Source of the DNA: Natrinema salaciae
Lineage (GTDB): Archaea > Halobacteriota > Halobacteria > Halobacteriales > Natrialbaceae
Assembly (NCBI RefSeq): GCF_900110865.1
Contig: NZ_FOFD01000004.1
Coordinates: forward strand, 186,001-250,000
DNA length: 64,000 nt
Reading direction: 5' to 3'
Shown: one piece after another, positions 36,415 through 45,063 of the stretch
How positions within the stretch are numbered: position 1 is the first letter of the stretch
Layout of the letters: each line of letters starts with the position of its first letter
The notes under the pieces: generated by a model
What the model was told of the DNA's origin: nothing
The model's input: only the letters and a program-made list of their open reading frames with translations
The model's database searches: none
Made by a program: the position numbers and the translations under genes

Positions 36415-37251
36415 ATGCTCCTTCCGATTGCGAGAAATTTCGTCGCTGCCGAAGAACCGTCCGGGGCACTATCGCACGTCAAGTCACTCAACGAAGACGG
36501 TATCAACGGCATTCTCAATCTGCTCGGTGAACATTACGACGAGCCGTCGGAAGCGACTGCCGACGCGGATACGTACATCGAACTCATCGAAGCGATCGAC
36601 GACGCCGATCTCGACTGCTGTGTCTCGGTCAAACCGTCACAGATCGGCCTCGATATTGGCGACGGCGTGTTCCGGACACACCTCGAGCGGATCGTCACCG
36701 CGGGCGTCGAACACGACGTCTTCGTCTGGATCGATATGGAAGACTACACCACGACCGACGTCACGCTCGACGCGTTCGAACACCACGCACACGAGACGGA
36801 CGGGAACGTCGGCGTCTGTGTGCAGGCGAACCTGAAGCGAACGCGCGAGGACGTCGAACGACTGGCCGACGTCCCCGGGAAAGTACGCTTCGTCAAGGGC
36901 GCGTACGACGAACCGGCCGATGTCTCGTACAAGAAGAAAGAACAGGTCAACGAGTCCTATCGAGAACTACTCGCGTTTGCCTTCGAGGCGTTCGACGACG
37001 GGATCGCCGTCGGCAGCCACGATCCGGACGTCATCGAGTACGTCGAGGGGCTCTCCGAGACGCACGACACGCCCTTCGAGTTCCAGTTGCTCATGGGCGT
37101 TCGCGAGGACGCACAGCGGGAACTCGCCGCGGAGTACGACGTCTACCAGTACGCGCCCTACGGACCGAAGTGGCTCTCCTACTTCTACCGTCGTGTCCGC
37201 GAACGCAAAGAAAACGCCCTCTTCGCCCTTCGAGCAGTGCTCACGGGCTAA
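36415..37251 (+). CDS. Proline dehydrogenase
   Basis: 278 residues from ATG 36415, a compact single-domain PRODH barrel. Conserved features: VSVKPSQIGLDIGDGVFRTH, FVWIDMEDYTTTDVTLDAFE, GVCVQANLKRTREDVERLAD, VRFVKGAYDEPADVSYKKKE, GSHDPDVIEYV, FQLLMGVREDAQRELAAEYD, and the substrate-binding end YFYRRVRERKENALFALRAV. It oxidises L-proline to pyrroline-5-carboxylate with FAD. The matching second enzyme is probably the aldehyde dehydrogenase at 38.1 kb. The intervening gene on the other strand is the likely regulator. Confidence 0.93.
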   Translation: MLLPIARNFVAAEEPSGALSHVKSLNEDGINGILNLLGEHYDEPSEATADADTYIELIEAIDDADLDCCVSVKPSQIGLDIGDGVFRTHLERIVTAGVEHDVFVWIDMEDYTTTDVTLDAFEHHAHETDGNVGVCVQANLKRTREDVERLADVPGKVRFVKGAYDEPADVSYKKKEQVNESYRELLAFAFEAFDDGIAVGSHDPDVIEYVEGLSETHDTPFEFQLLMGVREDAQRELAAEYDVYQYAPYGPKWLSYFYRRVRERKENALFALRAVLTG

Positions 37252-37252
37252 C

Positions 37253-37987
37253 TTACTCGACACCGATGTCGTCGGGATCCAGTAGCTTCGATTCCGCTTT
37301 TCGCAGGTGGTCGAGCATCGTCGTCTTCGAGATGTCGAGTTCGTCGGCGAGTTCGCGGGTCGAGATGCCGCGAGGCCACTGGTAGTATCCCCGCTTGCGG
37401 GCGAGTTTGAACACCTCTCGCTGGGTGTTCGTGAGGGCGTCCATGCGGTGTTTGCGCTCGGATTCACCCGTCGGCGTACTCGTGACGGTTTCGACCGTTA
37501 CCTCGGCGCACCCGTCGTCACAGACGTGCTCGATCGCGGTTTCGATCTCGTCCCGACTGCCGGCGAATCCGACCTCCCAGTACTCCCGTCCATCCTCGAT
37601 TCGAACGGGGGCGCTGTGGACGAAGCCGTGCTCGAGCAACGTCGGACAGATCATGTCCGCGGGATCGTACTCGAGGAAGAATTCGCGGACGACGTTCCCC
37701 GGGAGCGTGGACGGTTGTCGTCGACCGAACCGTTCCTGGAGTCCGAGGACTTCGCCCGCCAGTGGCGACTCGCGAATCTCTTCGATCAACGTCTCGACCT
37801 CGTCGGTCGTCTGACCGAACGCGGTGAACAGTCCGTTGACCGACTCCCCCTCCGTGGTCGGTGCGGTGTAGATCGCGTGTGCCAGAATGCCCCCGCCGAC
37901 ACGCTCGGTCGACTCGATCGCCCAGCAGTTCGGATGCCACAACTCGAGCGTGATCCGCGTTCCGTGGGATGATCGACTCTGTGCCAT
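37253..37987 (-). CDS. HTH_10 (Bat-like) regulator, probable proline-catabolism activator
   Basis: 244 residues from ATG 37987. The N-terminal 170 residues form a haloarchaeal sensor region (RITLELWHPNCWAIESTERV, YTAPTTEGESVNGLFTAFGQ). The C-terminal HTH_10 domain is explicit: ALTNTQREVFKLARKRGYYQ, then STRELADELDISKTTMLDHL. It ends 1 bp from the convergent proline dehydrogenase stop and shares a promoter region with the aldehyde dehydrogenase. The CCATGG palindrome at 38039-38054 lies 59 bp from its own start, so autoregulation is possible. It is the natural candidate to bind all five sites. Confidence 0.85.
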   Translation of the reverse strand: MAQSRSSHGTRITLELWHPNCWAIESTERVGGGILAHAIYTAPTTEGESVNGLFTAFGQTTDEVETLIEEIRESPLAGEVLGLQERFGRRQPSTLPGNVVREFFLEYDPADMICPTLLEHGFVHSAPVRIEDGREYWEVGFAGSRDEIETAIEHVCDDGCAEVTVETVTSTPTGESERKHRMDALTNTQREVFKLARKRGYYQWPRGISTRELADELDISKTTMLDHLRKAESKLLDPDDIGVE

Positions 37988-38038
37988 GGTGTATCTAGGT
38001 ACATCCCATGCAAATAGTTCTCGTTTCACGAATTGCCC

Positions 38039-38054
38039 CCCGACCATGGACGGG
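38039..38054. promoter_or_regulatory. CCATGG palindrome upstream of the aldehyde dehydrogenase (site 5)
   Basis: CCCGACCATGGACGGG is a 16-bp palindrome with one mismatch per arm pair. Its centre is 44.5 bp before the dehydrogenase ATG at 38091, the same distance as at proline dehydrogenase, with TTATTC (38060-38065) at -31 to -26. Confidence 0.65.
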
Positions 38055-38090
38055 TCCCGTTATTCGATGCCGACGAGCCAATCGCTATTC

Positions 38091-39632
38091 ATGAGTCAAC
38101 AAACCGCGGAGCAGGTATACGGCCACCATATCGACGGGGACTGGACCGATGGTGACGGAGACGAAACGTTCGAGAGCGAGAATCCGGCGACGGGCGAGAC
38201 GCTCGCACGGTTCCAGCAGGGGACCGAGAGCGACGTCGACGCCGCCCTCGCGGCCGCCGAGGACGCGGCCGAAGAGTGGCGCGAGCTGTCCTACATCGAC
38301 CGCGCGGAGTACCTCTGGGACATCTATCACGAGCTACGCGAGCGCACCGACGAACTCGCCGAAATCGTCACCAAGGAGTGTGGCAAGGAGATCAGCGAAG
38401 GCCGCGCGGACGTCATCGAGGCCTACCACATGGTCGAGTGGGCGGCGGGCAACGCGCGTCACCCCCACGGGGACGTCATTCCGAGCGAGATCGGTAGCAA
38501 AGACGCCTCCATGCGGCGCAAACCCCGCGGCGTCGTCGGCTGTATCACGCCGTGGAACTTCCCGGTCGCGATCCCGTTCTGGCACATGGCCATCGCCCTG
38601 GTCGAGGGCAACACCGTCGTCTGGAAGCCCGCCGAGCAGACGCCGTGGTGCGCCCAGATCATCGCCGAGATGATGGACGACGCAGGCATCCCCGACGGCG
38701 TCTTCAACATGGTACAGGGCTTCGGCGACGCCGGCGCGGCCATTAGCGAGGACGATCGGGTCGACACCGTCCTCTTTACGGGCTCCGCGGAGGTGGGTCA
38801 CGAGATCGCCAGCAAGGTCGGCGGCCAACCCGGCAAACTCGCAGCATGCGAGATGGGCGGCAAGAACGGAATCGTCGTGACCGAAGAGGCGGATCTGGAC
38901 ATCGCGGTTCACTCCGCGGTGATGTCGAGCTTCAAGACGACCGGCCAGCGCTGCGTCTCGAGCGAGCGCCTGATCGTCCACGAGGACGTCTACGACGAGT
39001 TCAAGGAGCGCTTCGTCGAAGTCGCGGAACGCGTCACCGTCGGCGACCCGCTCGAGGAGGGGACGTTCATGGGCCCGGCCATCGAGGCCGAGCACGTCGA
39101 GAAGATCCGCCAACACAACCAGCTGGCACGAGACGAGGGTGCGGAGGTACTCGTCGACCGGGAGGACCTCGCGGACGAGGAGATTCCGGACGGCCACGAG
39201 GACGGGCAGTGGGTCGGCCCGTTCGTCTACGAGGTCAGCGCCGACGAGACCGACCTCGAGTGTGTGAACGAGGAGTGTTTCGGTCCGCACGTCGCTCTAC
39301 TCGAGTACTCGGGTGACATCGAGGACGCGGTCGAGATCCACAACGACACGCCGTACGGCCTCGCGGGCGCGATCATCTCCGAGGACTACCGCCAGATCAA
39401 CTACTTCCGCGATCACGCCGAACTCGGACTCGCGTACGCGAACCTGCCGTGTATCGGCGCGGAGGTCCAGCTCCCCTTCGGCGGCGTCAAGAAGTCCGGC
39501 AACGGCTACCCCAGCGCTCGAGAAGCCATCGAGGCCGTCACCGAGCGCACCGCCTGGACGCTGAACAACTCGAAGGATATCGAGATGGCACAGGGACTGT
39601 CGGCGGATATCGAGACCTCGAGCGACGACTGA
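38091..39632 (+). CDS. Aldehyde dehydrogenase, probably L-glutamate gamma-semialdehyde (P5C) dehydrogenase
   Basis: 513 residues from ATG 38091. NAD(P)-dependent ALDH fold: ITPWNFPVAIPFWHMAIALV, VLFTGSAEVGHEIASKVGGQ, general base Glu in ACEMGGKNGIVV, catalytic Cys in TTGQRCVSSERLIVHEDVYD, and ECFGPHVALLEY near the C-terminus. Pyrroline-5-carboxylate dehydrogenases belong to this superfamily, and the proximity to proline dehydrogenase and the shared operator suggest that role: P5C to glutamate. Related semialdehydes are alternatives. A longer ORF upstream reads through the operator and is rejected. Confidence 0.88.
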   Translation: MSQQTAEQVYGHHIDGDWTDGDGDETFESENPATGETLARFQQGTESDVDAALAAAEDAAEEWRELSYIDRAEYLWDIYHELRERTDELAEIVTKECGKEISEGRADVIEAYHMVEWAAGNARHPHGDVIPSEIGSKDASMRRKPRGVVGCITPWNFPVAIPFWHMAIALVEGNTVVWKPAEQTPWCAQIIAEMMDDAGIPDGVFNMVQGFGDAGAAISEDDRVDTVLFTGSAEVGHEIASKVGGQPGKLAACEMGGKNGIVVTEEADLDIAVHSAVMSSFKTTGQRCVSSERLIVHEDVYDEFKERFVEVAERVTVGDPLEEGTFMGPAIEAEHVEKIRQHNQLARDEGAEVLVDREDLADEEIPDGHEDGQWVGPFVYEVSADETDLECVNEECFGPHVALLEYSGDIEDAVEIHNDTPYGLAGAIISEDYRQINYFRDHAELGLAYANLPCIGAEVQLPFGGVKKSGNGYPSAREAIEAVTERTAWTLNNSKDIEMAQGLSADIETSSDD

Positions 39633-39745
39633 TCGGCGTGGGTCGCACGAGCGACCGAACTGCAGTCGCGCTCGAGTGATGGTCACGACTGATCGGCGCG
39701 ACGAGTGGGAACCACTAACTTCGCACCCGGAGAATCGGTCGATCG

Positions 39746-40165
39746 ATGAGCGGACTGAAGACCATCGTTCGACACGGGTTCGCCGGTAGTGGGGCCGCGA
39801 CGCTGGTGCTCGCGGGACTCTTCGTCGTCAACGGCGGCTTACAGGCGCTCGAGACACTGCTCGTGATCGGGTGGCTGATCGTCGTCGGTGTCACACTGCT
39901 TCTCGCCGGCACCCGAGAACGGCTCGCCGTTGGCGGACGGGCCGTCGGCTGGCCCCGCGTCGCCGCGATTGGGGTCGGTATTCTTGGGATCGGTTGTGCC
40001 GGGTTCGGTCTTTCGCAGCTTCGAACTCTCGAGGTCGCGAGCGGGGCGTGGCTGCTCACTGCTGCGCTTACAGTGTTCGTAGTCGGGTACGTCACGTGGT
40101 TCGCCCGCGAGTGCTGGACGGGTGGCCGTCAGTTGGACGAGGAGATGTTCGCCGTCGAGCGGTGA
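39746..40165 (+). CDS. Small four-helix membrane protein
   Basis: 139 residues with four hydrophobic helices: GAATLVLAGLFVVNGGLQAL, LLVIGWLIVVGVTLLLAG, VAAIGVGILGIGCAGFGL and WLLTAALTVFVVGYVTWFA. It ends in a short acidic tail. It matches no family known to me. It sits between the dehydrogenase and the AT-richer insert and has normal haloarchaeal codon use. Confidence 0.6.
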   Translation: MSGLKTIVRHGFAGSGAATLVLAGLFVVNGGLQALETLLVIGWLIVVGVTLLLAGTRERLAVGGRAVGWPRVAAIGVGILGIGCAGFGLSQLRTLEVASGAWLLTAALTVFVVGYVTWFARECWTGGRQLDEEMFAVER

Positions 40166-40168
40166 GAC

Positions 40169-40828
40169 GTGCTCGAGCTAAGTGCCATCGTAAAAAAGTA
40201 TGGGGTATACTCTGGCCACGTGTATACGGACAGCGAGTTAGTGAAGACGGACCCTGGATATACGAGTAGCCACGGAACTGGCAATCAGGGTCCGATGCTG
40301 TTTGGCGATTGGATTCCAGACAATCCGATTGATAGTATCATAAACAAAGGAAAAGACATCATCGACGGTGCAACGGATAAGTGGGAGGAGACTGTGGAGT
40401 TCGTCTCCAACAACGACAAGATCGAGTCCGCAGTTGATCTCGGTGAAGACGCGTACGGTTTCGGTAAAGATGCTTTGAATCCGGTCGACGGTGATGAACC
40501 GCCTGAGGGACTCGAAAACTGGTTCCAAGACAACAACTTCGACCACTGCGCAACGCTTGACCTCACCAAAACTTGTTGGAATATTGATGCTGCTGCTCTT
40601 GCCGGGGCTACCGGATTCACGGTTGCCACGGGGAGTGCCGGTGCGGTTACCTATGCTGTCCCGAAAGGTATTACGGAAGCGTGTCTCGTTATTTCGGGAG
40701 TTGACGCGGTATTGAGTGATGCAGATGATGTCTGTAATCCTACTAATCTCTACGTCTTCTGTCCGAATAATCCAGCGGACAATCAGGAACACCCCATTCC
40801 TCCCGTGGCCGTACCTCATTGCAAGTAG
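40169..40828 (+). CDS. Cys-containing candidate halocin-type protein
   Basis: 219 residues from GTG 40169; an ATG at codon 43 (40295) is an alternative start. An Asp/Lys-rich helical N-terminal region is followed by a compact C-terminal region with six cysteines (C127, C136, C172, C189, C198, C218) flanking a small-residue hydrophobic core, IDAAALAGATGFTVATGSAG. Halocin C8 has the same plan: an N-terminal immunity/leader part and a C-terminal Cys-rich hydrophobic peptide. No signal peptide is seen here, unlike HalC8. Base composition is AT-richer than the flanks, suggesting transfer. A structural or virus-type protein is an alternative. Confidence 0.4.
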   Translation: MLELSAIVKKYGVYSGHVYTDSELVKTDPGYTSSHGTGNQGPMLFGDWIPDNPIDSIINKGKDIIDGATDKWEETVEFVSNNDKIESAVDLGEDAYGFGKDALNPVDGDEPPEGLENWFQDNNFDHCATLDLTKTCWNIDAAALAGATGFTVATGSAGAVTYAVPKGITEACLVISGVDAVLSDADDVCNPTNLYVFCPNNPADNQEHPIPPVAVPHCK

Positions 40829-40882
40829 TCGAGAATTGACTGAATAGATAATATCAAGCGTGAACGTTTGTTTAATAATACT

Positions 40883-41161
40883 ATGGAATACGCAATACAT
40901 CTCTTGCTCATGGTCGGTATAGCATTAATTGGACTATTTATCCGACATGTGCTTAACATTCCTCCGACAGAGTATCAGACCTTTGTAATGACGATAATAA
41001 TGTTTGCCATACTCACAGTAGCAGTGTTTCTGCCGGGCCACAATTCATTCAAGAAAATCATCATAGCCGTTGGTCTCGGATTTGCTATCGTGGGTTTCAA
41101 TGACACGCTCTGGAAGAAGTATCGAATGGGAAAAAGCGTCACAGAACCGTTTGACGAGTAA
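40883..41161 (+). CDS. Three-helix membrane protein, candidate immunity factor
   Basis: 92 residues from ATG 40883, with an AT-rich box (GATAATATC) about 30 nt upstream. Three transmembrane helices: AIHLLLMVGIALIGLFI, FVMTIIMFAILTVAVFL and IIIAVGLGFAIVGF, then a short polar tail. It follows the Cys-containing gene by 54 bp in the same direction and shares its AT-rich composition. Small multi-helix membrane proteins next to bacteriocin genes often confer immunity; that role here is inference. Confidence 0.5.
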   Translation: MEYAIHLLLMVGIALIGLFIRHVLNIPPTEYQTFVMTIIMFAILTVAVFLPGHNSFKKIIIAVGLGFAIVGFNDTLWKKYRMGKSVTEPFDE

Positions 41162-41789
41162 GCAGTTGAGAGAATCGTTACGGCACCTCGACTACTGGGT
41201 AGCTATCCGGATCGACAGGACCCCGGTGACGCGCGGGTGCCAGACGTAGACAGGGAACATCACGCCGAAGATGAGGAGCGCTGGTCACCGGTTCTGGTGC
41301 CAGACGTGCCCTATCTCGAGGAGAGCCCCAAACGGAGCACTGTGCGATGGAGGAGGGATGCGAATGTCTGCTGGAGGCGACGCTCCCAGACGGAGTTGCT
41401 CCGCGCTTCGATCATCGCTCATCGTCGTGGCGCTCGAGAGTACGTCGTCCTTGACGGGAGGGCCTGATCGTTGTTGGATGTCGTTACGCACCGTCGTGAT
41501 CGGACTCATCGACGCTCGAAAACGCACTTGGGGATGATGGCCATCGGCTGGCGAGCGCCGCTGCGGGCATCGTACTCGTCTCCCACCCGTTCATGGTGTT
41601 GCTGAGCTACGCGCTCCGGATCGCGACGATCGCCGCGCGGACCGCGGATTTCGGGCCGTTCGTCCCGCGATCCTCGAGCGAACGGGGTCGACCCGGTGAC
41701 CGTACTCGGCGCAGCCGCTCGGTCCGAACGGACGCGGGGGAGAGCCAGCCGGGAGTACAGCCAAGGGGACGGCCGGACAACCGTCGCGT
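41162..41789. other. Gene-free stretch with a membrane-protein remnant
   Basis: No intact gene. From about 41495 a forward frame reads SDSSTLENALGDDGHRLASA then HPFMVLLSYALRIATIAART, a protein-like segment with a hydrophobic helix but no start codon. It looks like a decayed membrane protein. GGTGCCAGACGT occurs twice, exactly 60 bp apart (41236-41247 and 41296-41307). I assign no function to either. Confidence 0.35.
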
Positions 41790-42173
41790 ATGACGGACGA
41801 CCGCACTCGCGACGAGCCGACGCCGATCGAGGAGGCGCGAACGGATTCGTTCGACCTCGAGCACTCCGAGCGCGTTCGGATCGGCGTGACGCGCGGCGAG
41901 ACCGACCTCGAGCTCGGGCCGCCGCGGGACTACCCCGACCGGGCCGACGTGTCGGTACGACCCGAGTCGGCGGACGGGCACCGGATCGTACTGAGCATCG
42001 ACGCGATGGCGGGCGACCACGGCACGGGTCACGCCGACGTCGAGCTGACGCCGATCGAGGCGCGGACGCTCCGCGATCGACTCGACGATATCGTGCGCTG
42101 GATGACCGAAGCGGACGCCGACCCCGATCGCGCGGATGGAACGGGCGACGGCGACGACGCCGGCCGGCACTGA
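41790..42173 (+). CDS. Haloarchaeal hypothetical acidic protein
   Basis: 127 residues. The central part has beta-strand character (ERVRIGVTRGETDLELGPPR, GHRIVLSIDAM) followed by a helix, LTPIEARTLRDRLDDIVRWM, and a disordered Asp-rich tail. It resembles small haloarchaeal proteins of unknown function. No partner gene is obvious; the next gene is convergent. Confidence 0.6.
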   Translation: MTDDRTRDEPTPIEEARTDSFDLEHSERVRIGVTRGETDLELGPPRDYPDRADVSVRPESADGHRIVLSIDAMAGDHGTGHADVELTPIEARTLRDRLDDIVRWMTEADADPDRADGTGDGDDAGRH

Positions 42174-42179
42174 GGCGGA

Positions 42180-42584
42180 TTACTCCGGGCTCGGCGACTG
42201 CTCGCGGGACAGGTACCCCGCCAGATCCGACGTCGTCACCATCCCGATGACGCCCTCGTCCTCGTCGACGACGGGGATGTGGTGGAAGCCGCGTTCGACC
42301 ATCACGTCCGCGGCGTCGCGAATGCTGTCCTGGGCCGAGGCCGTCACGACGTCGGTACTCATGTACTTCGAGACCGGCGTCTGATCCTTCGGCCGCTGTT
42401 CGGCGACGATCCGGACGAAGTCCGTCGTCGTCAAAATCCCCTCGAGCTGGTTGTCGTCGTCGACGATGACGACCGATCCGATTCCGTTCTCGAGCATTTC
42501 CTGTGCCGCTTCCTCGACGAGCGTGTCGGGCGCCGCCGTGTGCAGCGACGAGGACATGACTCGCGCGACGAAAATATCCTCCAT
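42180..42584 (-). CDS. CBS-domain pair protein
   Basis: 134 residues comprising two CBS motifs: MSSSLHTAAPDTLVEEAAQE with IGSVVIVDDDNQLEGILTTT, and STDVVTASAQDSIRDAADVM with FHHIPVVDEDEGVIGMVTTS. Stand-alone CBS pairs bind adenosyl nucleotides and usually regulate a partner enzyme or channel. No partner is adjacent; the next genes are a divergent DNA-processing operon. Confidence 0.9.
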   Translation of the reverse strand: MEDIFVARVMSSSLHTAAPDTLVEEAAQEMLENGIGSVVIVDDDNQLEGILTTTDFVRIVAEQRPKDQTPVSKYMSTDVVTASAQDSIRDAADVMVERGFHHIPVVDEDEGVIGMVTTSDLAGYLSREQSPSPE

Positions 42585-42804
42585 ACGGAATACTATTGGT
42601 TAAACACTATAAGGATTGTCGGAGTCGGAACCCTCGACCGGTGGAACGGCCCCCGCCCGGACATCCGTCGCGTCGGCGGGTTCGACATCCGTCGGGTCGG
42701 CTCGTCGGGCCGATCGGCGGTCGACCGCGTTCGACTCGAGCGTCGTCTCCACCACGTGCCCACATTTAAGTAGCAATTCCGCCATACTCGGTGACGTACG
42801 ACCG

Positions 42805-45063
42805 ATGGCGTCTCCCCCGCCCGCACTCGACGGCGTCTGCAAACTCCGTCCCGCACCCGCATCGGGTAGCGACGTGTTCGCCGGCGTCGCCGCCGAGTAC
42901 GCCGCGCTCGCCGACGAGTACGGCCCGCGAAACGTGCTGGTCCTGAAACGGCATCCGGCGGGCCTCGAGCCCCTGATCGACGCGCTCGCCGACGCCGACC
43001 GCGAGCGGGCCGACGGTGGTCCCCGCTCGCCCCGCGTCGAGTCTCTCCCGGAACATGCCTCGAAGACCATCGAGGAGTTCGATCCGACGCTCGACCGCCT
43101 CGAGTACGAGGAACGTATCGAGCTCATCTCGCTGGTGATCGACGGGGCGAGCCGCGCGGTGCCCGCGTACCTCGAGCGCGCCGCCGACCACGAGAGCTTC
43201 GCCCGCGACGTCGGACAACTGCTGCTCGAGGCGACCCGACAGCGGCTCCGGCTCGACGAGCTCGCGGTCGAGGACCCCCACGACTGTCTGGCGTTCCTCT
43301 ACGCGATGAACGACCGGTTCCACGCGGAGCTCGACGACCGCGGATACGTCGAGCGGGCGGACGTGGTCCCGCGCGCCGTCGACCTGCTCGAGCGGAACGC
43401 GGACGGACTTCGGACCCGCGTCACCGCCTCCGTCGACGCCGTCCTCGCCGTCGAGTTCGAGGAGTACCGACGGCTCGACCGGCGATATCTCGCGGCGCTC
43501 ACGGGCGACGCCGACCTCGTCTGTCTCGGCGAACGCCACGCCAGCGTCGAGCGGACGCGAGTCGAACCGGGCCGCGTCGCGGCGATCGCGGCCGAGGCCG
43601 GCCTCGAGATCGAACCGCTCGACGCCGGCGCGGAACGCGACGCGGACGAGACGCCGCCGCACCGAGCGATCACGCGATTCCTCGCGACCGGCGAGCCGCC
43701 GACGCGAGCCGCGGCTCCCGAAGACGGAGACGGGCAGACGGGCGTGAACCCGACGGGCCGCGCCCGACGTATCCGCACCGAGACCGCCCGGGAACAGGTC
43801 CGGGCGGTCGCCACCGAAATCCAGTCGCTGCGCGACCGCCACGGCTGGGCCGCCGACGAGTTCGCCGTCGCCGTCCCGCGGATCGAGCGAGTTCCCGAAA
43901 CCAGACGGCGGCTGCGGGAGGCGGGCGTCCCGACCGCGACGGTCGGCACGCCATCGCTCGCGGAGGACCCCGCGGTGAACGAACTCTACGCGGTCGTCAC
44001 GCTGCAGTGCGAGCGCGCCCGCGACGGCGACGCGCTGGCCCCGGCCGAGCCCGACGCGTCCGCACGCGACTCGAGCGATCCGCGAACCGCCTCGCTGAAC
44101 CGCCTCCGTGCCCGCGTTCCGGACTTCTCGCCGGCCCTCCTCGCGGAGACCGACGGCTCGAGCGTTCGTCGCTCGCTCGAGCGCTGGGTCCGCCGGACGG
44201 ATCTGAAGGGGCGGATCGCCCGCGAGGAGGACTGGATCGACGCCCGCGAGCAGTACGCGGGGCTCCGGCGGGTCCTCGAGATCGCCCGGTTCGTCGAGGA
44301 GACGGACCTCGTAGGCCCGGACTGGCAGGGCCTGCGCCGGATGCTCCGGCGGACGATCCAGTACGACGCGCCCTACGTCCACGCGGTCGAGACGCGGCCG
44401 CCGGCCGGCGGCGTCACCGTCTGCGCCGTCGACGACCTGAAGTACGACTCGCGGACGGCCGTCTTCCTGCTCGATCTGATCGACGAAACCTATCCGGGCG
44501 AACAGTTCCTCACGCAACTGTTCCCGACGGCCTGGCTGCGGGAGATGCCGGCCTACCCCGCGGTGACCGCCCCGTCGCTCGAGGACGTCGCTGACACGTT
44601 CGAGACGGCCGACGCCGATATCGGCGATCCGTTCGAAACCTACCACGCCCAGCGAGCGCGCCGCCGGCTCGCGCTCGGCTCCCGGGCCGCCGAACGCGCA
44701 CTCTACGTGTGCTCCTACGAGCGCGGCTCCGGCGGGCTGCGCCGGACCTACGACGAGTCGCGCTACCTGAAACTGCTCGAGTCGACGCCCGGGCTCGCGC
44801 TCGAGGACGTCGACGCCGCCGCCGACGCGGCGATCCACGGCGAGACGAACGCGCTCGAAGCGCTGCTCGACCAGCCCCGCGGCGAACTCGAGCGGGTGCT
44901 CCGGGAGGCCAGCACCGGCGGCGAGGCGGATCTCGGCGAGACGGAGGCGCTGTTCGAGGAGATCGCGGTCGTGCTCGCGGACGGCGACGTCGACGACGAG
45001 CTCGCCGAGGCGGTCCGATCGCAGTTCGAGTTCGCTGCGGGCGAGGTGGTCCGCCGTGACTGA
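42805..45063 (+). CDS. Degenerate UvrD/AddB-like helicase-fold protein
   Basis: 752 residues from ATG 42805. The layout follows an SF1 helicase, but the Walker A region reads FAGVAAEYAALADEYGPRNV with no GxGKT, so it cannot hydrolyse ATP. Helicase-like pieces remain: RTETAREQVRAVATEIQSLR, VTVCAVDDLKYDSRTAVFLL near motif V, and RALYVCSYERGSGGLRRTYD. Inactivated helicase-like subunits of this type are typical of AddB and RecC, which scan DNA for their partner. Its stop overlaps the GTG of the next gene (GTGACTGA). Family assignment is by fold pattern and operon. Confidence 0.65.
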   Translation: MASPPPALDGVCKLRPAPASGSDVFAGVAAEYAALADEYGPRNVLVLKRHPAGLEPLIDALADADRERADGGPRSPRVESLPEHASKTIEEFDPTLDRLEYEERIELISLVIDGASRAVPAYLERAADHESFARDVGQLLLEATRQRLRLDELAVEDPHDCLAFLYAMNDRFHAELDDRGYVERADVVPRAVDLLERNADGLRTRVTASVDAVLAVEFEEYRRLDRRYLAALTGDADLVCLGERHASVERTRVEPGRVAAIAAEAGLEIEPLDAGAERDADETPPHRAITRFLATGEPPTRAAAPEDGDGQTGVNPTGRARRIRTETAREQVRAVATEIQSLRDRHGWAADEFAVAVPRIERVPETRRRLREAGVPTATVGTPSLAEDPAVNELYAVVTLQCERARDGDALAPAEPDASARDSSDPRTASLNRLRARVPDFSPALLAETDGSSVRRSLERWVRRTDLKGRIAREEDWIDAREQYAGLRRVLEIARFVEETDLVGPDWQGLRRMLRRTIQYDAPYVHAVETRPPAGGVTVCAVDDLKYDSRTAVFLLDLIDETYPGEQFLTQLFPTAWLREMPAYPAVTAPSLEDVADTFETADADIGDPFETYHAQRARRRLALGSRAAERALYVCSYERGSGGLRRTYDESRYLKLLESTPGLALEDVDAAADAAIHGETNALEALLDQPRGELERVLREASTGGEADLGETEALFEEIAVVLADGDVDDELAEAVRSQFEFAAGEVVRRD

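Noticed and set aside
37887-38090. Upstream extension of the aldehyde dehydrogenase
   Set aside because: It runs through the TATA box and the operator; ATG 38091 fits the family N-terminus.
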